Shown piece after piece: positions 1 to 12,109 of a stretch of 64,000 nucleotides of DNA. This DNA is from Apricaphanius iberus (taxonomy: Eukaryota > Chordata > Actinopteri > Cyprinodontiformes > Aphaniidae): contig JAPXFQ010000994.1 in NCBI GenBank assembly GCA_028564705.1, positions 1 through 64,000 of the forward strand, written 5' to 3'. A program made the translations under genes and the position numbers. Position 1 is the first letter of the stretch, and each line of letters opens with the position of its first letter. The notes beneath the pieces were generated by a model. The model was not told the DNA's origin and did not search any database. It saw only the letters and a program-made list of their open reading frames with translations.

Positions 1-37
1 ATGGCAACAGGCATTTGTTTGCCGGCTGCTACCGCGC

Positions 38-243
38 TTGAGTGAGCAAGATGTAATGTCCGAAGCAGCAACCAAACCGAAGAAGGCGAAGTCGGAGGAG
101 ACTCTAAAAAGAAAAAGAGAGAGTGACAAACTAAAGGGCCGGATGAGAATCAATATTGGTCGAGCGTTTACTTGCTGGCGTGAGCTAAAGGAGGATGAGG
201 GATGCTCGACCGATGCGGACTTGGGCGTCATTCTCTTGGACTA
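38..243 (+). pseudogene. Partial exon of a multicopy, transposon-associated teleost ORF
   Basis: The open frame encodes about 68 residues: a lysine/arginine-rich N-terminal part, then a segment around residues 34-55 with IGRAFTCWRELKEDEG. From memory, this start is common in repetitive, uncharacterised fish ORFs, many of them transposon-related. The apparent stop after ILLD is a TAG made of exon TA plus the G of a good splice donor (gtaagtat at 244-251). Splicing would give an exon in phase 2 ending in LLD plus a Tyr codon. No continuing exon is visible before the L2 fragment starts near 740. The function is unknown, and the piece is probably a dead copy or a stranded first exon. Confidence 0.45.
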
Positions 244-739
244 GTAAGTATTATACAAACGCCGCCGTATATATGACATGCTGACATATACAACAATATA
301 CCTGGGATGAAGACATTTGACAAGCAATTAATGCTACCCAAGACGTGAAAATCTGCAACGTTCGAGGGTATCGCTTGTCAATGCACGTGAATCCCTTGGT
401 GTAACCATAACAGATTTTACGACAGTAGAAGACAACACCTTTTTCCCAACTGTAGGGGGACCCCGAGAGCAAGAGTTACATGGTAATGCTTTAAAAGAAG
501 CTATCAAGTTACTCTCCAGTGACTCCGCCAATCAGTGACCAACAGCAGTCTGATGTCGCTTTTCAGTACAAGTTCAGCACAGATGGAACCACAGCTGAAG
601 TGGTACGAAAAATAGTATTGGCTTGGCGCAGCTCGGAGCGGCTCACCCAGACTTCTGCCAGTGGAGAGTAAAAGGTACTGAGGATGAGTCAATCCCAGTC
701 GAGTCGTACCGGTGGAGAGACGCCTATAGTTAACACATC

Positions 740-1396
740 CCTCCTGTCAGGTGTCTTCCCCCAGGCCTTAAAAACAGCAGTTATCAAACCACAACAGAAG
801 AAAAACAACCTGGACAACACATGCAGAACTACAGGCCAATCTCTAATCTCCCATTCATCAGCAAGATTATTGAAAAAGATGTTTCAACAGTTAAATACCA
901 TCATAACAATGACCAACGGCTTTGATATTTTTCAGTCTGGTTTCCGTGCCCATCAGAGCACTGAGACTGCCCTCGTCAACGTTTTCAGTGACATCTGCAT
1001 AAATAGAGTCTGTGGCAGAACCACAGTGCTAGTTCTGTTAGACCACAGTGCAGCATTTGACGATGTTGACCATAAAATACTACTCCAACGACTGGAGAGC
1101 TGGGTCAGACTCTCTGGTCCAGTACTTAGCTGGTTTGAGTCTTACCTGAAGAACAGGAAACTATTTGTGTCAATAGGCAATTTCTCATTAAAAGAAACAG
1201 AAATCACATGTGGAGTCCCCAAGGGCTTCATCCTGGGGCCTCTTCTGTTGTACATCCTCCCACTGTCCAAATTATAACAACCAATAATATTTGTTACCGT
1301 ACCTATGCAGATAACACTCAGCTGTACGTTGCAATGTCACCAGGTGACTTTAATCTCATCCAGACCCTAAATGCAAAAATCCCATCTTTTGTGTGA
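740..1396 (+). mobile_element. L2-clade LINE fragment, reverse transcriptase
   Basis: Translation gives RT palm/finger blocks in order: SGVFPQALKTAVIKP, FQSGFRAHQSTETALV, VLVLLDHSAAFDDVDHKILL, CGVPKGFILGPLL, then in a shifted frame YRTYADNTQLYVAMSPGD, which holds the catalytic box with ADN in place of the usual ADD. The LLDxSAAFDxVDH and GPLL wording is typical of the L2/CR1 group in fish. Frameshifts near 840 and 1,250 and loss of the second catalytic aspartate show it is inactive. It is truncated at both ends: the endonuclease is missing upstream and the 3' half is missing downstream. Confidence 0.85.
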
Positions 1397-2265
1397 CATA
1401 TTTTCATTCAGATTCTCATTTTTATTCTCAGTTCAGAGCCAGGATGAGAGAGGCTGTTGGTTGAGTGTTTCCTGAGGGTGCGTAAAACTCTGCAAGTCTG
1501 TGAATGTGGCTTATATTCACAGTTTTGCTATTATGTCCTCTGTGTCCAAAAAGTGTGTAAGCAATGTCCTTAGTGTTCTTAAAGTTGCAAGTATTTTTCC
1601 GGCACATTTTTTTCTTTAAATCCGAATCTAAAGCTTTCAGACCCCATTTTGTGCGTAAGCAAGCTTTATAAATGAGACCCCTGGACCACTGTTCCATAGT
1701 CGGGACAAAAGCCTGAGAGTTCCTTCTTGACCTGGAGCTCAATAATCAGTCAGGCCTACTTTTTCAACACTGTTAACATGTAAAAGTACCGGTCCAAAAG
1801 TACATGGAAAGTACATGGTGCATCTTTAGATCGAGGATTAAGGCGTGTCCCAATTTAGTCCTCAAGAGCTACCATCCTGAAAGTTTTCAATGCTTTCATT
1901 CTCCAACACACTAGAACCAAATGGCTCTTTGGCATCCTTTAGCTCTACAGAGGCCTCATAATGAACCACTCATTTGATTCAGGTGTGCAGAAGCAAGGAT
2001 GCATCTAAAAGTTACAGGAGATTAGCTCTGGACTGGAGGGCAACCCTGGATTAGTCCAACCTCTTATGATAGAATGAGCATCATCTAATTGCCAGACTAG
2101 TATCCCGGGTTTTCAGTTCCATTTAGAAGTTCATACACCCATTCTGAACATAAAAGTCAACTTAATTAGGGCTTTTATTCCACATTTAAACAATTGGTTG
2201 CAAAAATGTGAATATATATTTTGGGTGTTCCTGAACAGTGTCAGCATTATACCTCAATACGTGAT
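1397..2265. other. Non-coding stretch with a repeat-like end
   Basis: There is no supported gene. The segment at about 1,650-1,690 (gcaagctttataaatgagac) resembles the ends of dispersed fish MITEs that carry a 'tttataaatgag' motif, but no partner terminus was found. An antisense frame at 1,428-1,742 has no recognisable domain. Confidence 0.3.
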
Positions 2266-2520
2266 GGATAAATTATTTTTGATGTCCTCGAGTCACCTGT
2301 GTATATGATCTGTTCATATTTACAGGGCTGGTACATTTATACAGAATCCAACAACCCGCTTGATCACTGCAATATGGGTGTTTAATGGGGATAATCTGAT
2401 ATGGGTCAATGCACCTGGGTGGAATGATTGGTAAAATATTTTTGGTGTCCTCAAGTCACCTGTGTATAATGTTATAATGTTCTGCAATGTTATGAAAGCA
2501 TCGTGATGTTATACTCTGCA
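2266..2520. repeat. Diverged local tandem duplication
   Basis: The stretch at 2,266-2,310 recurs at about 2,424-2,470: both read as gat-ggtaaa-attttt-gatgtcctc-agtcacctgtgtata with a few substitutions, about 158 bases apart. Immediately after, ctgcaatgttatga occurs twice (2,482 and 2,517). This looks like an old local duplication, not a known element. Confidence 0.5.
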
Positions 2521-4626
2521 ATGTTATGAGAGCGCCACAATATTATCCTCTGCTTGCTGTATAATGATAAACATTCACACGCAAAAGGAGTTTGGGTATC
2601 TGTGGCTGGACAGCTCCCATGAAACCGCTGCTCTATCTGGTTTCGAGGAGTTTTTGAAACCGAGCAGACTGATAAGCAGCGGGGGGCTGAGGGTGAGACT
2701 TGGCCCGTCTCATCCTTCACGCTTCTCTTTGCCTACAATTAGAGTGAGAGCTGACCAGCTGATGAGAGTCCGCCGTGGGGTTTGTGCACGATCGCCCAGC
2801 CGCGTTAAGTTAACAGATCTGACCGAGAGGTGACTGGCTCTCCACTCTCAAGTGTCAAAGGTGAGATGCTGTGATGAAAACTTAATGCCTGTTTGATGAA
2901 GTATTGCTTTGCTGCTGCTGTTAAAGCTGTAATTGTGTGGGGAATAAAAATGACACAGATTCTAGCACAATAAGCAGTCTGGTGTCCTTTCGTTCTTCCT
3001 GGGTAAAAATTTCGCAAAACAATATGTATAAATACACCTCCACTAAAGTTTATGTAAATCTCTGTTGGGAATTTTCAGAGAAACAAAACAAGTTTTTATC
3101 AAAACTGTTTCATGGAACTGGAGCAAAAATGAACCTACTCATGTAGTATGAGCAAAGTATTCATCTAAAGCTTGTGTTACACAGTGGTATTTTTGACATG
3201 ATGGAAACAAGTTGATGTGCCAACATTCAAGTTCCTTTTTATGCATGTAGAAGCATTTTACTGAGAATCTTCACCTTCACCACTTCCATAAAGTAGCTAA
3301 GCTGTTAATAGATAACGGGTATTGAACATTGTGAAAGATCACCAGAAACTCAGTTCAAAAATTCTTGAAATACATTTCTTTGAAAAATAAACGGAGCTTG
3401 GCATAACAAGTTTTCCATCACAGCTTATTTTTTTAAAGCTTCAACCTAAATTACTCTTCTTGTCATATGCTACCAGTAAAGTAATAAATCTTTTGTCAGA
3501 AAAGCAGCACACATTTAGCTTTCAGCTTTTCATTTCCTCAGTTTCATACAGAAAGAATACAGAGAAGCTATGAGGGACAAAAAAATAAGCTGTGAGATGG
3601 ATGGGTTTCAGGGGCGTTTTTGGTCACATTTCCTTGTATTGGTTGCATGACACCAGCTTTATTTATCAAAACTGACATCTGCTATTTACGTGACCAGTTC
3701 GTGCTTTTTTAAACAGCTAAAGATAGCTAAATAGAGGAAACATCTTTGTAGCCTTAACACCAAACTGGTGCTGAACAGAACACTTATAAGATCATATCTC
3801 AGAGGAGCCTTAGGACCACCTAAATTTTTCATCATCACCTCTGCTAATAGAGTGACGACTTCCCTCCTGCTTCTAAACCATGAAAGCAAGATGGTTAAAT
3901 GATTTTCAAATAGAAAAAGGATCAGCTTTCCCCAGAAGCCAAAACCAGTATTTATTTCTACAAGGTCTTTTCCACTTCAGGAACATTCCTCAGGTACCAG
4001 GGAGGGTTATTATTATTCTACCTCTTGTAACCTCAATATTACAGTGTATTTGCATTAAATCTGTTTATGTCAAAATATTTAATTCATCTCAACATAATTT
4101 AAATCCCTGTAATTGGCCAAGCTTCAGTATTTTAAAATTCTCATTGAAAGTCGCTAACTTTTAAAACTTGAAAGCTGGCCATACAGATGTTTTTTTTATT
4201 ATCTAAATCTAAGAATCAGAAGAGAACACAAGAAAACCAGACCTCAGCATCTCTAGACTCAAGTAGTTAGTTAATGGTGTTATGGATCCTTTGGTATGTT
4301 GAAAATATTTGTTTGGGATTCTGCCCCATGTTGACATGATTGATATTTTAGCACCACAGCACCAGGTTTGTGGGCTACAACTAAAGCTGAATTCATGTAA
4401 ATCATAAATAATAATATTTTACTAAGGGGTTGTATGGTACAATATGATTCTTCTGCCATTAATAAGAGTGAATTATATCAGCACATCATAAGATACAAGC
4501 ACAGATTAACAATTATTGTTATTGTCTCCCAAGGGTTAAAAAACATTTCTGTCTAAATATTCATCACAAACATAAAGCTGATCTTCCGATACCAGACAAA
4601 TGTTTGGCAAGAAATATTCCTTCTTT
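2521..4626. other. No recognisable gene or element
   Basis: AT-rich intergenic sequence. Several short frames exist (for example 2,564-2,833 and 3,880-4,164), but none shows a conserved domain, codon pattern or splice context that would support it as an exon. Confidence 0.5.
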
Positions 4627-4705
<79 letters not shown>

Positions 4706-4708
4706 TGC
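4627..4708. repeat. Compound microsatellite (TA)n-(T)n-(GT)n
   Basis: About 21 TA units at 4,628-4,669 run straight into a poly-T tract of about 24 and then (GT) units ending near 4,707. The frames of alternating I-Y residues read across it are artefacts of the repeat. Confidence 0.95.
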
Positions 4709-5097
4709 ATTGAGTGAACAAGTTCTCAGAAATGAACACTTCATTACCAGAAGGTACAATATGGAGTTGACCAGTTGAGGCAGAAAACCTCAGTATAGAG
4801 AGAACACAGGCAAGTCCAAGTTTACTAACAAGGAAACCATTTGTTTCAATGTGAGATGTCTTAAAAAGCAAGAATGTAGCTCTTAATAACATGCCAAAGT
4901 TACTATAATCTCTGGTTGTTACATTTTCTTCAACCTCCATGCTTGTTAAAAGCCATTTGTATTTATATAACTTGTAACTCATTTTTCTGAGTCACCTATA
5001 TTGTTGGGTTAAGAGGATGAAACGCTACATAAACTCATGCGGTCAGCTGTAGATGTTACACACGGAATGATGACAACTTGAATTCCGGTGTCAAACG

Positions 5098-5640
5098 TGT
5101 TTATTTTCTGTAAAACAAAACAAAGCTTCAGGTGAGCAGTAATTCAGCAAAACACAATCTCTGACTGAGCTCCTCACTGCTAGCTTGCTTCCTCTACTAT
5201 AAACTCCTTTTCATTACAGCTCAGTTACCAATATATCAGTAGTTTGCAAAACATATATAAAGTCCGACATTAGAAAATAAATTGTCTTCCTTATTGAGCA
5301 AAACACAGTTTTAGAGTATAGTGTCAGACACCAGATATAACAATATACAAAAATCAACAATATAGAACACACCACGGTGCCGTAATAATACTGAAGTGAC
5401 GTCACCGCCCTGCTACAAAGAGAGCCACTTAGCTTCAGGGGCTAACCAAACTTATTTGAGAAACGCCAGAAATTCGGCAACTTTGCTCTAACTTTAAAAG
5501 ATAAAATACAGCCCTATACAACACCGGAGAGCATATTAAAGTGTCTGTGTGTTTAACCTCACCTGTAGCACAAAACAGAGCTTCAGATGAGCATTAATTC
5601 AGCAAAACACGATCTCTGACTGAGCTCCTCACTGCTTCTT
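5098..5640. repeat. Pair of about 75 bp direct repeats 455 bp apart
   Basis: The block at 5,109-5,182 (aagcttcaggtgagcagtaa ... ctgagctcctcactgct) recurs at 5,567-5,636 (gagcttcagatgagcattaa ... ctgagctcctcactgct) with only a few substitutions. The first copy ends in gctagc and the second in a (CTT) run. The sequence between is richer in GC than its surroundings and has no recognised ORF. It could be the two ends of a short non-autonomous element or a partial tandem duplication. Confidence 0.6.
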
Positions 5641-5699
5641 CTTCTTCTTGTATATACTATGGCAGTCTAGACACTACCAGGCGTATTGCTGCCTTTCAC

Positions 5700-7226
5700 A
5701 GTCCTCGCATCACATTACATGCATATCTTTATATGAATTTTAGTAGTAAAAATAAATCTCATCAAAACATCAATGATTTCTTTCCCTTTCTCCCGAGGGG
5801 CCAAAATTGTCCTCAATGAAACCACTTCAGTTCCTATATTGAATAAATCCTTTATTGATTCACTTTTCTCTTTTTTTATATAATTCACATTCCAAGATAA
5901 CATGCAATACTGTCTCTTCCCTCTTGCCACATCTACAGAGTCCATCAGATCTTTTCCCCATAATGCCTAAATCAGGAGCAAATCCACAGTGACCCATTCT
6001 TAAACGAGTAAGGATTACTTATTCCAACCTAGTTTTTCCCCATTTGATGTTAACCCCCTTAACATTACTCTGTAATGAATACAAATATCTTCCCCTTTTC
6101 TCTGAATCCCAGATATTTTGCCACTTATTCCAGATAACGTGATTCACCATGCCAGAATATTCAGAATATCCTACTGTAGTTTTAATACTAACATTCTCCA
6201 TCTTCAATGCATTTTTTTCACTCCAAAGCACAAAATATGGTAATAATTTCTGCAGTAAATATAGATCTTCCATCTGGAATTCGATATTCTTGGCTCATTT
6301 CAATTTCTGGGATATAAATACCACAGGACGCTCTTTTACTACTAGGATCAACAGATACATCAGTATAAATTTTTTAATATACATCCCATTTCTTATTAAC
6401 AATTTCATTAATCTCCCTTAAATAAATTCTTTCATCTTTTTTATTAAATCTTTCTTTAATAGTCCAATCAACTTCTACATCCGGAAGCAACCATAAAGGA
6501 ATATCAGGCCAGACCACTCTGGGGGACATATCCTTTCCATAACCAGGAAATTCCTTTTCCTTCTTTCCTCCTGCTGGTTTCCAGTCTACCCTTAAAATCT
6601 CTTTCACAGGATTCCCTTGATCTTGACTCTGAATTCTTCCAATAAATTGCATTGCAAGCTTTAATCTCCTTAAATAAAGTCGCATCTCATTGCACTCACC
6701 TAATAATGCTGGGATTGGAGTTATTCTTGCTGCTCCACAACAAATCCTCAATGCTTTAGCTTGAATAACATCCAATTTTTGTAAAACAGTTTTAGCAGCG
6801 CTTCCATATACCAAGCGTCCATAATCTATAGTTGATCTTATCATAGTCTTATATATCATCATCTGGGTTTTCTTATCTGCACCCCAAGAACTACCTGCTA
6901 GACACTTCATTACATTTATAATTTTATTACACTTACAAATTATACTATTAATATGAGTTTCCATATTAACCTTTCATGAATAAAAACTCCTAAATATTTA
7001 AATTCCTTAACTCTTTCCAATCTTCTACCATACATACTGAAATTCAATCCATTTAATTTACGTTTAAACCCAAAAAAAATATATTTAGTCTTATCAACTG
7101 ATATTTTAAAACCCCATTTCCCTGCCTACTCAATAACTTGATTCAGTGCTTCTTGAACTTTACTTACCAAAAAGTTTACATTTCGACCCTTTTTCTGAAA
7201 TGATCCATCATCAGCACATAAAGATA
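5700..7226 (-). mobile_element. I/Nimb-type LINE fragment, RT end to RNase H
   Basis: Read on the minus strand, the order is: RT palm end with CADDGSFQKKGRNVNFLVSK (about 7,226-7,160), SVDKTKYIFFGFKRK, a thumb region with KYLGVFIH, then an open frame of 196 residues (6,374-6,964) with CLAGSSWGADKKTQMMIYK and IDYGRLVYGSA. The last part has MGHCGFAPDLGIMGK and the zinc-type motif CRCGKREETVLHVILEC (about 5,990-5,890). This order (RT, then RNase H-like region, then terminal C-x-C...H...C) matches I/Nimb LINEs of fish. Stops and frameshifts break it, and it is cut on its 5' side at 7,226 by the Rex3 copy. Confidence 0.75.
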
Positions 7227-8325
7227 TGGCAATGCGAACCAAACTCTGACACCGGTCTTACAGGGACCTAACAGCCCTTATCAAAGGGCCTGATACCCCA
7301 TACTCCCGGAGTACCCCCCACAGGACTCCCCGAGGGCCACAGTCGAACGCCTTCTCCAAGTCCACAAAACACATGTAGACCGGTTGGGCAAACTCCCACG
7401 CACCCTCCAGGACCCTGATGAGGGTATAGAGCTGGTTCAGTGTTCCACGACCAGGACGAAAACCGCATTGTTCCTCCTGGATCCGAGGTTCGACCATCCG
7501 TCGGACCCTCCTCTCCAGAACCCCTGAATAGACCTTACTAGGGAGGCTCAGAAGTGTGATCCCCCTATAGTTGGAACACACTCTGTGGTCCCCCTTTTTA
7601 AAGAGGGGAACCACCATCCCAGTCTGCCAATCCAAGGGAACTGCCCCCGATGTCCACGCAATATTGCACAGCCGTGTTAACCAACACAGCCGTACAACAT
7701 CCAGAGCCTTAAGGAACTCCGGGCGTATCTCATCCACCCCTGGAGCCTTGCAGCCAAGGAGCTTTTTGACAACCTCAGTGACCTCAGTACCAGAGATTGG
7801 AGAGCCCGTTCCAAAGTCCCCGGACTCTGCTTCCAAACAGGAAGGCGTGTCGGTAGGATTGAGGAGGTCTTCAAAGTATTCCATCCACCAACCCAAAACG
7901 TCCCGTGTCGAGCTAAGCAGCACACCACCCCCACTGTAAACAGTGTTGATGGCAGACAGTTTCATCCCCCTCAGGCGCCGGATGGTGGACCAGAATCGCT
8001 TCGAAGCCACACGGAAGTCGTTCTCCATGGTCTCTCCAAACTCCTCCCACGCCCGAGTTTTTGCCTCAGCGACCATCCGAGCCACACTCCGCTTGGCCTG
8101 TCGGTACCTATCAGCTGCTTCCGGGGTCCCGCAGGCCAGAAAAACCCGATAGGACTCCTTCTTCAGCCTGACAGCAACCCTCACTGCCAGTGTCCACCAG
8201 CGGGTTCGAAGGGTTGCCGCCGCAACAGGCACCGACCACTTTGCAGCCGCAACTATGGTCCGCCACTTCAACAATGGAGGCACGGAACATGGCCCTTTCG
8301 GACTCAATGTTCCCCGCCTCCACCG
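7227..8325 (-). mobile_element. Rex3 (RTE-clade) LINE fragment, connector and reverse transcriptase
   Basis: A 349-residue frame (7,258-8,307) carries the Rex3 sequence: RWWTLAVRVAVRLKKESYR, KLLGCKAPGVDEIRPEFLK, DWQTGMVVPLFKKGD, NYRGITLLSLPSKVYS, EEQCGFRPGRGTLNQLYTL, and MCFVDLEKAFDCGPRGVL with the first catalytic aspartate. WQTG-VV is the block encoded by the published Rex3 reverse PCR primer, which supports the family call. A frameshift near 8,200 continues upstream into SERAMFRASIVEVA. The copy ends after SLVRIA at 7,227-7,260, before the second catalytic block, where I/Nimb sequence in the same orientation begins. Confidence 0.9.
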
Positions 8326-8334
8326 GGATGTGTT

Positions 8335-8990
8335 GGCTCTAAGCCCCTGGTAGGGTCACCCGTGGCATATTAGTTCTAGGTGAGGGATCAGACAAAGCGC
8401 AGCCCGAAGACCCCTATGATGAGCGAAATTATTGGACCCAGAGTTCCCTCGCCCGGACGCGGGTAACAGGGGCCCCACTCTGGAGCCAGGTCTGGAGGTG
8501 GGGCACGTTGGCGAACGTCTGTTGGCCGGGCCTTTACCAATTGGGCGCGGCCGGGCTCAGCCCGAAGAGGCAACATGGGCCACCCTTCCCATGAGCCCAC
8601 CACCTGTGGGAGGGGCCATAGGGGTCGGGTGCAGTGTAAGATGGCCTGTACGTTGGGGTTCACCCCAGTGAATGAGAGGGTAGCCTCCCTCCGCCTACGG
8701 GTGGGGGGACGGGTTCTGACTATTGTTTGTGCTTATGCGCCAAGCGGTAGATCAGATTACCCACCCTTTCAGGAGGCCTTGGAGTGGGTGCTGGAGAGTG
8801 CTCCTTCCTGGGATTCATTCTGCTGGGGGACTTCAACGCTCACGTGGGCAATGACAGTGAGACCTGGAGAGGCGTGGTTGGGCGGAATGGCCTCCCACCG
8901 ATCTGAACCTGAGCTGTGTTTTGTTGTTGGACTTCTGTGCTCGTCATGGATTGTCCATAATGAACATCATGTTCAAATTCCAAACTCAAC
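8335..8990 (+). mobile_element. Rex3 5' region and endonuclease fragment, head-to-head with the RT part
   Basis: GC-rich leader-like sequence (8,340-8,640) resembles the Rex3 5' region (gggcacgttggcgaacg; cccgaagaggcaac). It is followed by an endonuclease start: [35 protein letters not shown], then in shifted frames the [14 protein letters not shown] segment (8,826-8,850) and NIMFKF near 8,970. It lies on the plus strand while the RT part next to it lies on the minus strand, so the 5' ends meet near 8,330. This is either a 5'-inverted insertion or two copies joined by rearrangement. It is not functional. Confidence 0.85.
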
Positions 8991-9059
8991 CAAACCATTT
9001 AGTGATTCCCATTGCACATTGTTCTTTGATCTACCATGCAGTAAGACTTTTTGATATGA

Positions 9060-9899
9060 AGAAGGGGACAAAGCAACAAAACACAGTTTAAAGTGGTAAC
9101 ACAGTGTATTGTCATACTAAAACAAGATGCAGCCACAAATGTGAAAACCATAATTCATTTACAGAGGTTACAATGTACCAGAGGTGGCCCGCTCCTCTCA
9201 GTAGCTCTGTCTCCATACACTGTCGGTCCTGTAAGGAAGTAGCTAAAGACATCTGCATATCATGACTGTGTCAGCATCGAGTAGTGTCACTGATTAGACC
9301 AAAAAGTCACACAGAGCAGACTTTTGAGCAAAAAAACCAAGAGATAAACATGTAAGAAGCGGGGGTTGTTGCTGTGTTTCTTTTTGCTTTTCTTATAAAC
9401 TGCCTCGCCAGTAATTCTTTAAAAATAGGGTTTTTCCATTGAAGAAGATTCTATGCGTTGATATGCAGAGCATGATTCGACCACCACAGGAGAGAGAAAT
9501 TTAGTTACACTCAAATTCTTTGCACCGCATAAACATTAGGGGGCCATTTTTACTTTGCATCTCTTCCGTGTTCAAGCAAAAAAAGAAAATGTTATGGTCA
9601 GGGCAGACACGACAATCCCATGCACTACCGTCTGTAAGATGGTACACGGACAAACACTGATATCAACATAACACAAAGGATAACTAAACAGCACGACTAC
9701 ATTTGGAACACAAACTATAATGTTAAACGGAGAACTTCAATTAGCACGAACACATTACCCATAAGTCTTTGCGGCGTACAACCTTCCCCCGTGGCAGCCT
9801 GCTTACATAGCTCATTCGACCGTTGGTCGACTATAGAAAGATTCGACAGTTCTGATTTAAATGTGTAAATCCTTAGTCGGCGTCACCCCTAATATATAT
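9060..9899. mobile_element. Possible DNA-transposon end region (hAT-like), unresolved
   Basis: The segment ends in gtcgactatag ... ccttagtcggcgtcacccct at 9,827-9,890. From memory this GTCG-rich, TAGTCG-bearing end resembles hAT-type repeats dispersed in fish. No matching inverted end was found on the left, and no transposase motif is visible. A short (TA)n follows at 9,891-9,903. Confidence 0.3.
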
Positions 9900-9903
9900 A
9901 TAT

Positions 9904-12100
9904 GTGGAAATGGATGTCGGTGATCCTTTTGATAGATTAGTATTAAAAAAAACAGCTCTTCCTAAACACCTTCTGGCCCAGCTTCAAGTTGGTGCTCCGG
10001 TTTGGAACCGAAAAACAGTTCCCAACAGCAGCATCTCAAAAGCAACATTAAACCCCATCAGATTAAAAAAAGGTTGCTTTTGCTTTACTCTGTCTTCGAC
10101 TGATGAGGTTGATATGTTATGTTGTTTCTCGTTATTACATTCTTGATGGATATAGATTGTTGTTATTCAACATGATACACTATAGGTTATGTTTTTCTAA
10201 GCCATTTTCAAATTTTGCTCAATGTGCCCCTTTTTTTAACTTTAAGCACCTTTCCCTCTAAAGGTCTCTGCATGGCCCTGGCAATAGATGTGCCTGTGAT
10301 AAAAAATTAATGGTAAAACGTGCTGACACACACTTCCTACAAAAATCTGCTGTCTAAAGAGCATATCAGGAATAAAAAAAAAGATCTAAAAATAATGAAA
10401 TCTTAAAAATATCTAGTCTGAAATGTCTGAATCTTTGGAATGAAATAGGGGGGAAATCAACATAACTCAACATATCAATATATCATATAAATATAATTGG
10501 CAGGTTTATGACCACTAGAGTTGTAGTTACTGTTAGTATAGACTGTTTGTGAATTGTATTTTTCTTTTGTCAGTAATAAACCTATGTTGAATCGTGGTGG
10601 AGCCAGGTTAAGATATCCCTTTCAGAGTCGGTAAAAATAGGTGTTAAAACAACCTCCGCTAAAAGTTTGATGTTTGGTAAATCGCACTGCGCCTTGAACG
10701 CCTACTTATTTGCATGTTCTCCTCCCAATATTTTACGTCTTCTGGCGGAAACACCCACATTGCATATGAGCAAAATCACTAAATGGATTGCACACATCTT
10801 GCTGCAGGTTTCTCAGACACAGTCCTACCTTAATCACCTGCTCCATGTTTTTGTTCCGCAGAGAGGTTCATGCCCATTTTAACAAGCGCAAACCTTCTGA
10901 CCCTTTGAATTTGCAGATGATGCTATTGTTAACTCATAACATTCACTAATCCATACCTCTCTCTTACAGTTCTCCTGAGAACCATCAGCAGATACAAATG
11001 AACAAAAACAGTGTATTTTTCAGGAAGTCATCAGGCTAAACTTAGATTAGCTGTGCCTGACCTCCTCACCAATCATTGGCTGAATCCCTTTTCTCCACAA
11101 CTACAAAGAACCTCTCCACTCACCTCACGTTGCTCTGTCATCGTCTTCGCCTTGACGTAAAGCTGATGATCCGCTTCTGTGCATCACAACCTAAGGATCC
11201 AAGTCTCAAGCTCTCAGCCCAGGCTCTCAGCTAAAAGCTTTTCTCTCAGCCTGCGGCTCCAGGCTCGTCCAACAGCCTACTTGGCTCACCTCGCTCAGAT
11301 CGCCTCCTCTCTCCCGAGATCTTACACTGTCTGCGTCTGGAACACACCGTTTTTCACTGAAGGCTACTCCCCATCCATCTGTAGCCTGACAGTATTCTGT
11401 GTCTGTAGTTGTCCCCAGTCACTTAGAATGAATAATCAATCTGTTGGTAACACTAAAATAACAACTGATTGGCATTAAATAAACAATCACAAATTTTGAC
11501 ACTTAACTGTTGTGTCACTATTATCACATGATTTTAAGGGTAATTTTATTTTAAAATGTTATAACCAGCAGCAGGGTATTTTTTATCACAGTTGTCATTA
11601 AAACCAGCAATTTTGTTATCCCTAATCCTCAGTTGTACTGGAACCATGGCTGAATTATCTTCATTCCTGTGACTGATTGCTTCCAACCAGGTTGTTGCTT
11701 TGACCAAGTCAGAGTTAACCACTAAAGTAAATGACTGTGGCGGGACATGTCAGTTGCAAGAATATTATGTTATCTGTTTCAGCTTGTGGAAAAGCCAAAA
11801 ATACATTGCTGTAATTTGAGAATGATTCTTCTACTATAGGGTACTGTTTTGTTTTAAATAAAATCATTCTAATAGCATATCCAATTGCTGATGTGAAATC
11901 CAGAATTATAGTATATTATCTCACCAATATTAGAAAAACTAGCATCAACGTTTCAGCTTTAAAGACACTCAGACGACATTCAGATTACTATCTGTAAGAA
12001 AACTAGGTCTTTTATATTATTTTCACAACTTTTCATAGTAATAGCATTCAGTTACAGATTTTGTTGTTTGTTTAAATATTTTTGTGGATCTTTTTCAGAT
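9904..12100. other. Non-coding; contains one copy of a dispersed repeat
   Basis: There is no supported gene. The segment at 10,498-10,600 (caggtttatgaccactag ... cagtaataaacctatgttga) matches 63,907-64,000 at a diverged level, so both belong to one repeat family. The frame at 11,179-11,478 is low-complexity (Ser/Leu-rich) and has no domain. Confidence 0.4.
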
Positions 12101-12109
12101 AGAAAATAG

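Noticed and set aside
4553..4982. Minus-strand frames ending in runs of I-Y
   Set aside because: They are translation of the TA microsatellite.
11179..11478. 99-residue plus-strand frame
   Set aside because: Composition is low-complexity Ser/Leu, with no homology that I recognise.
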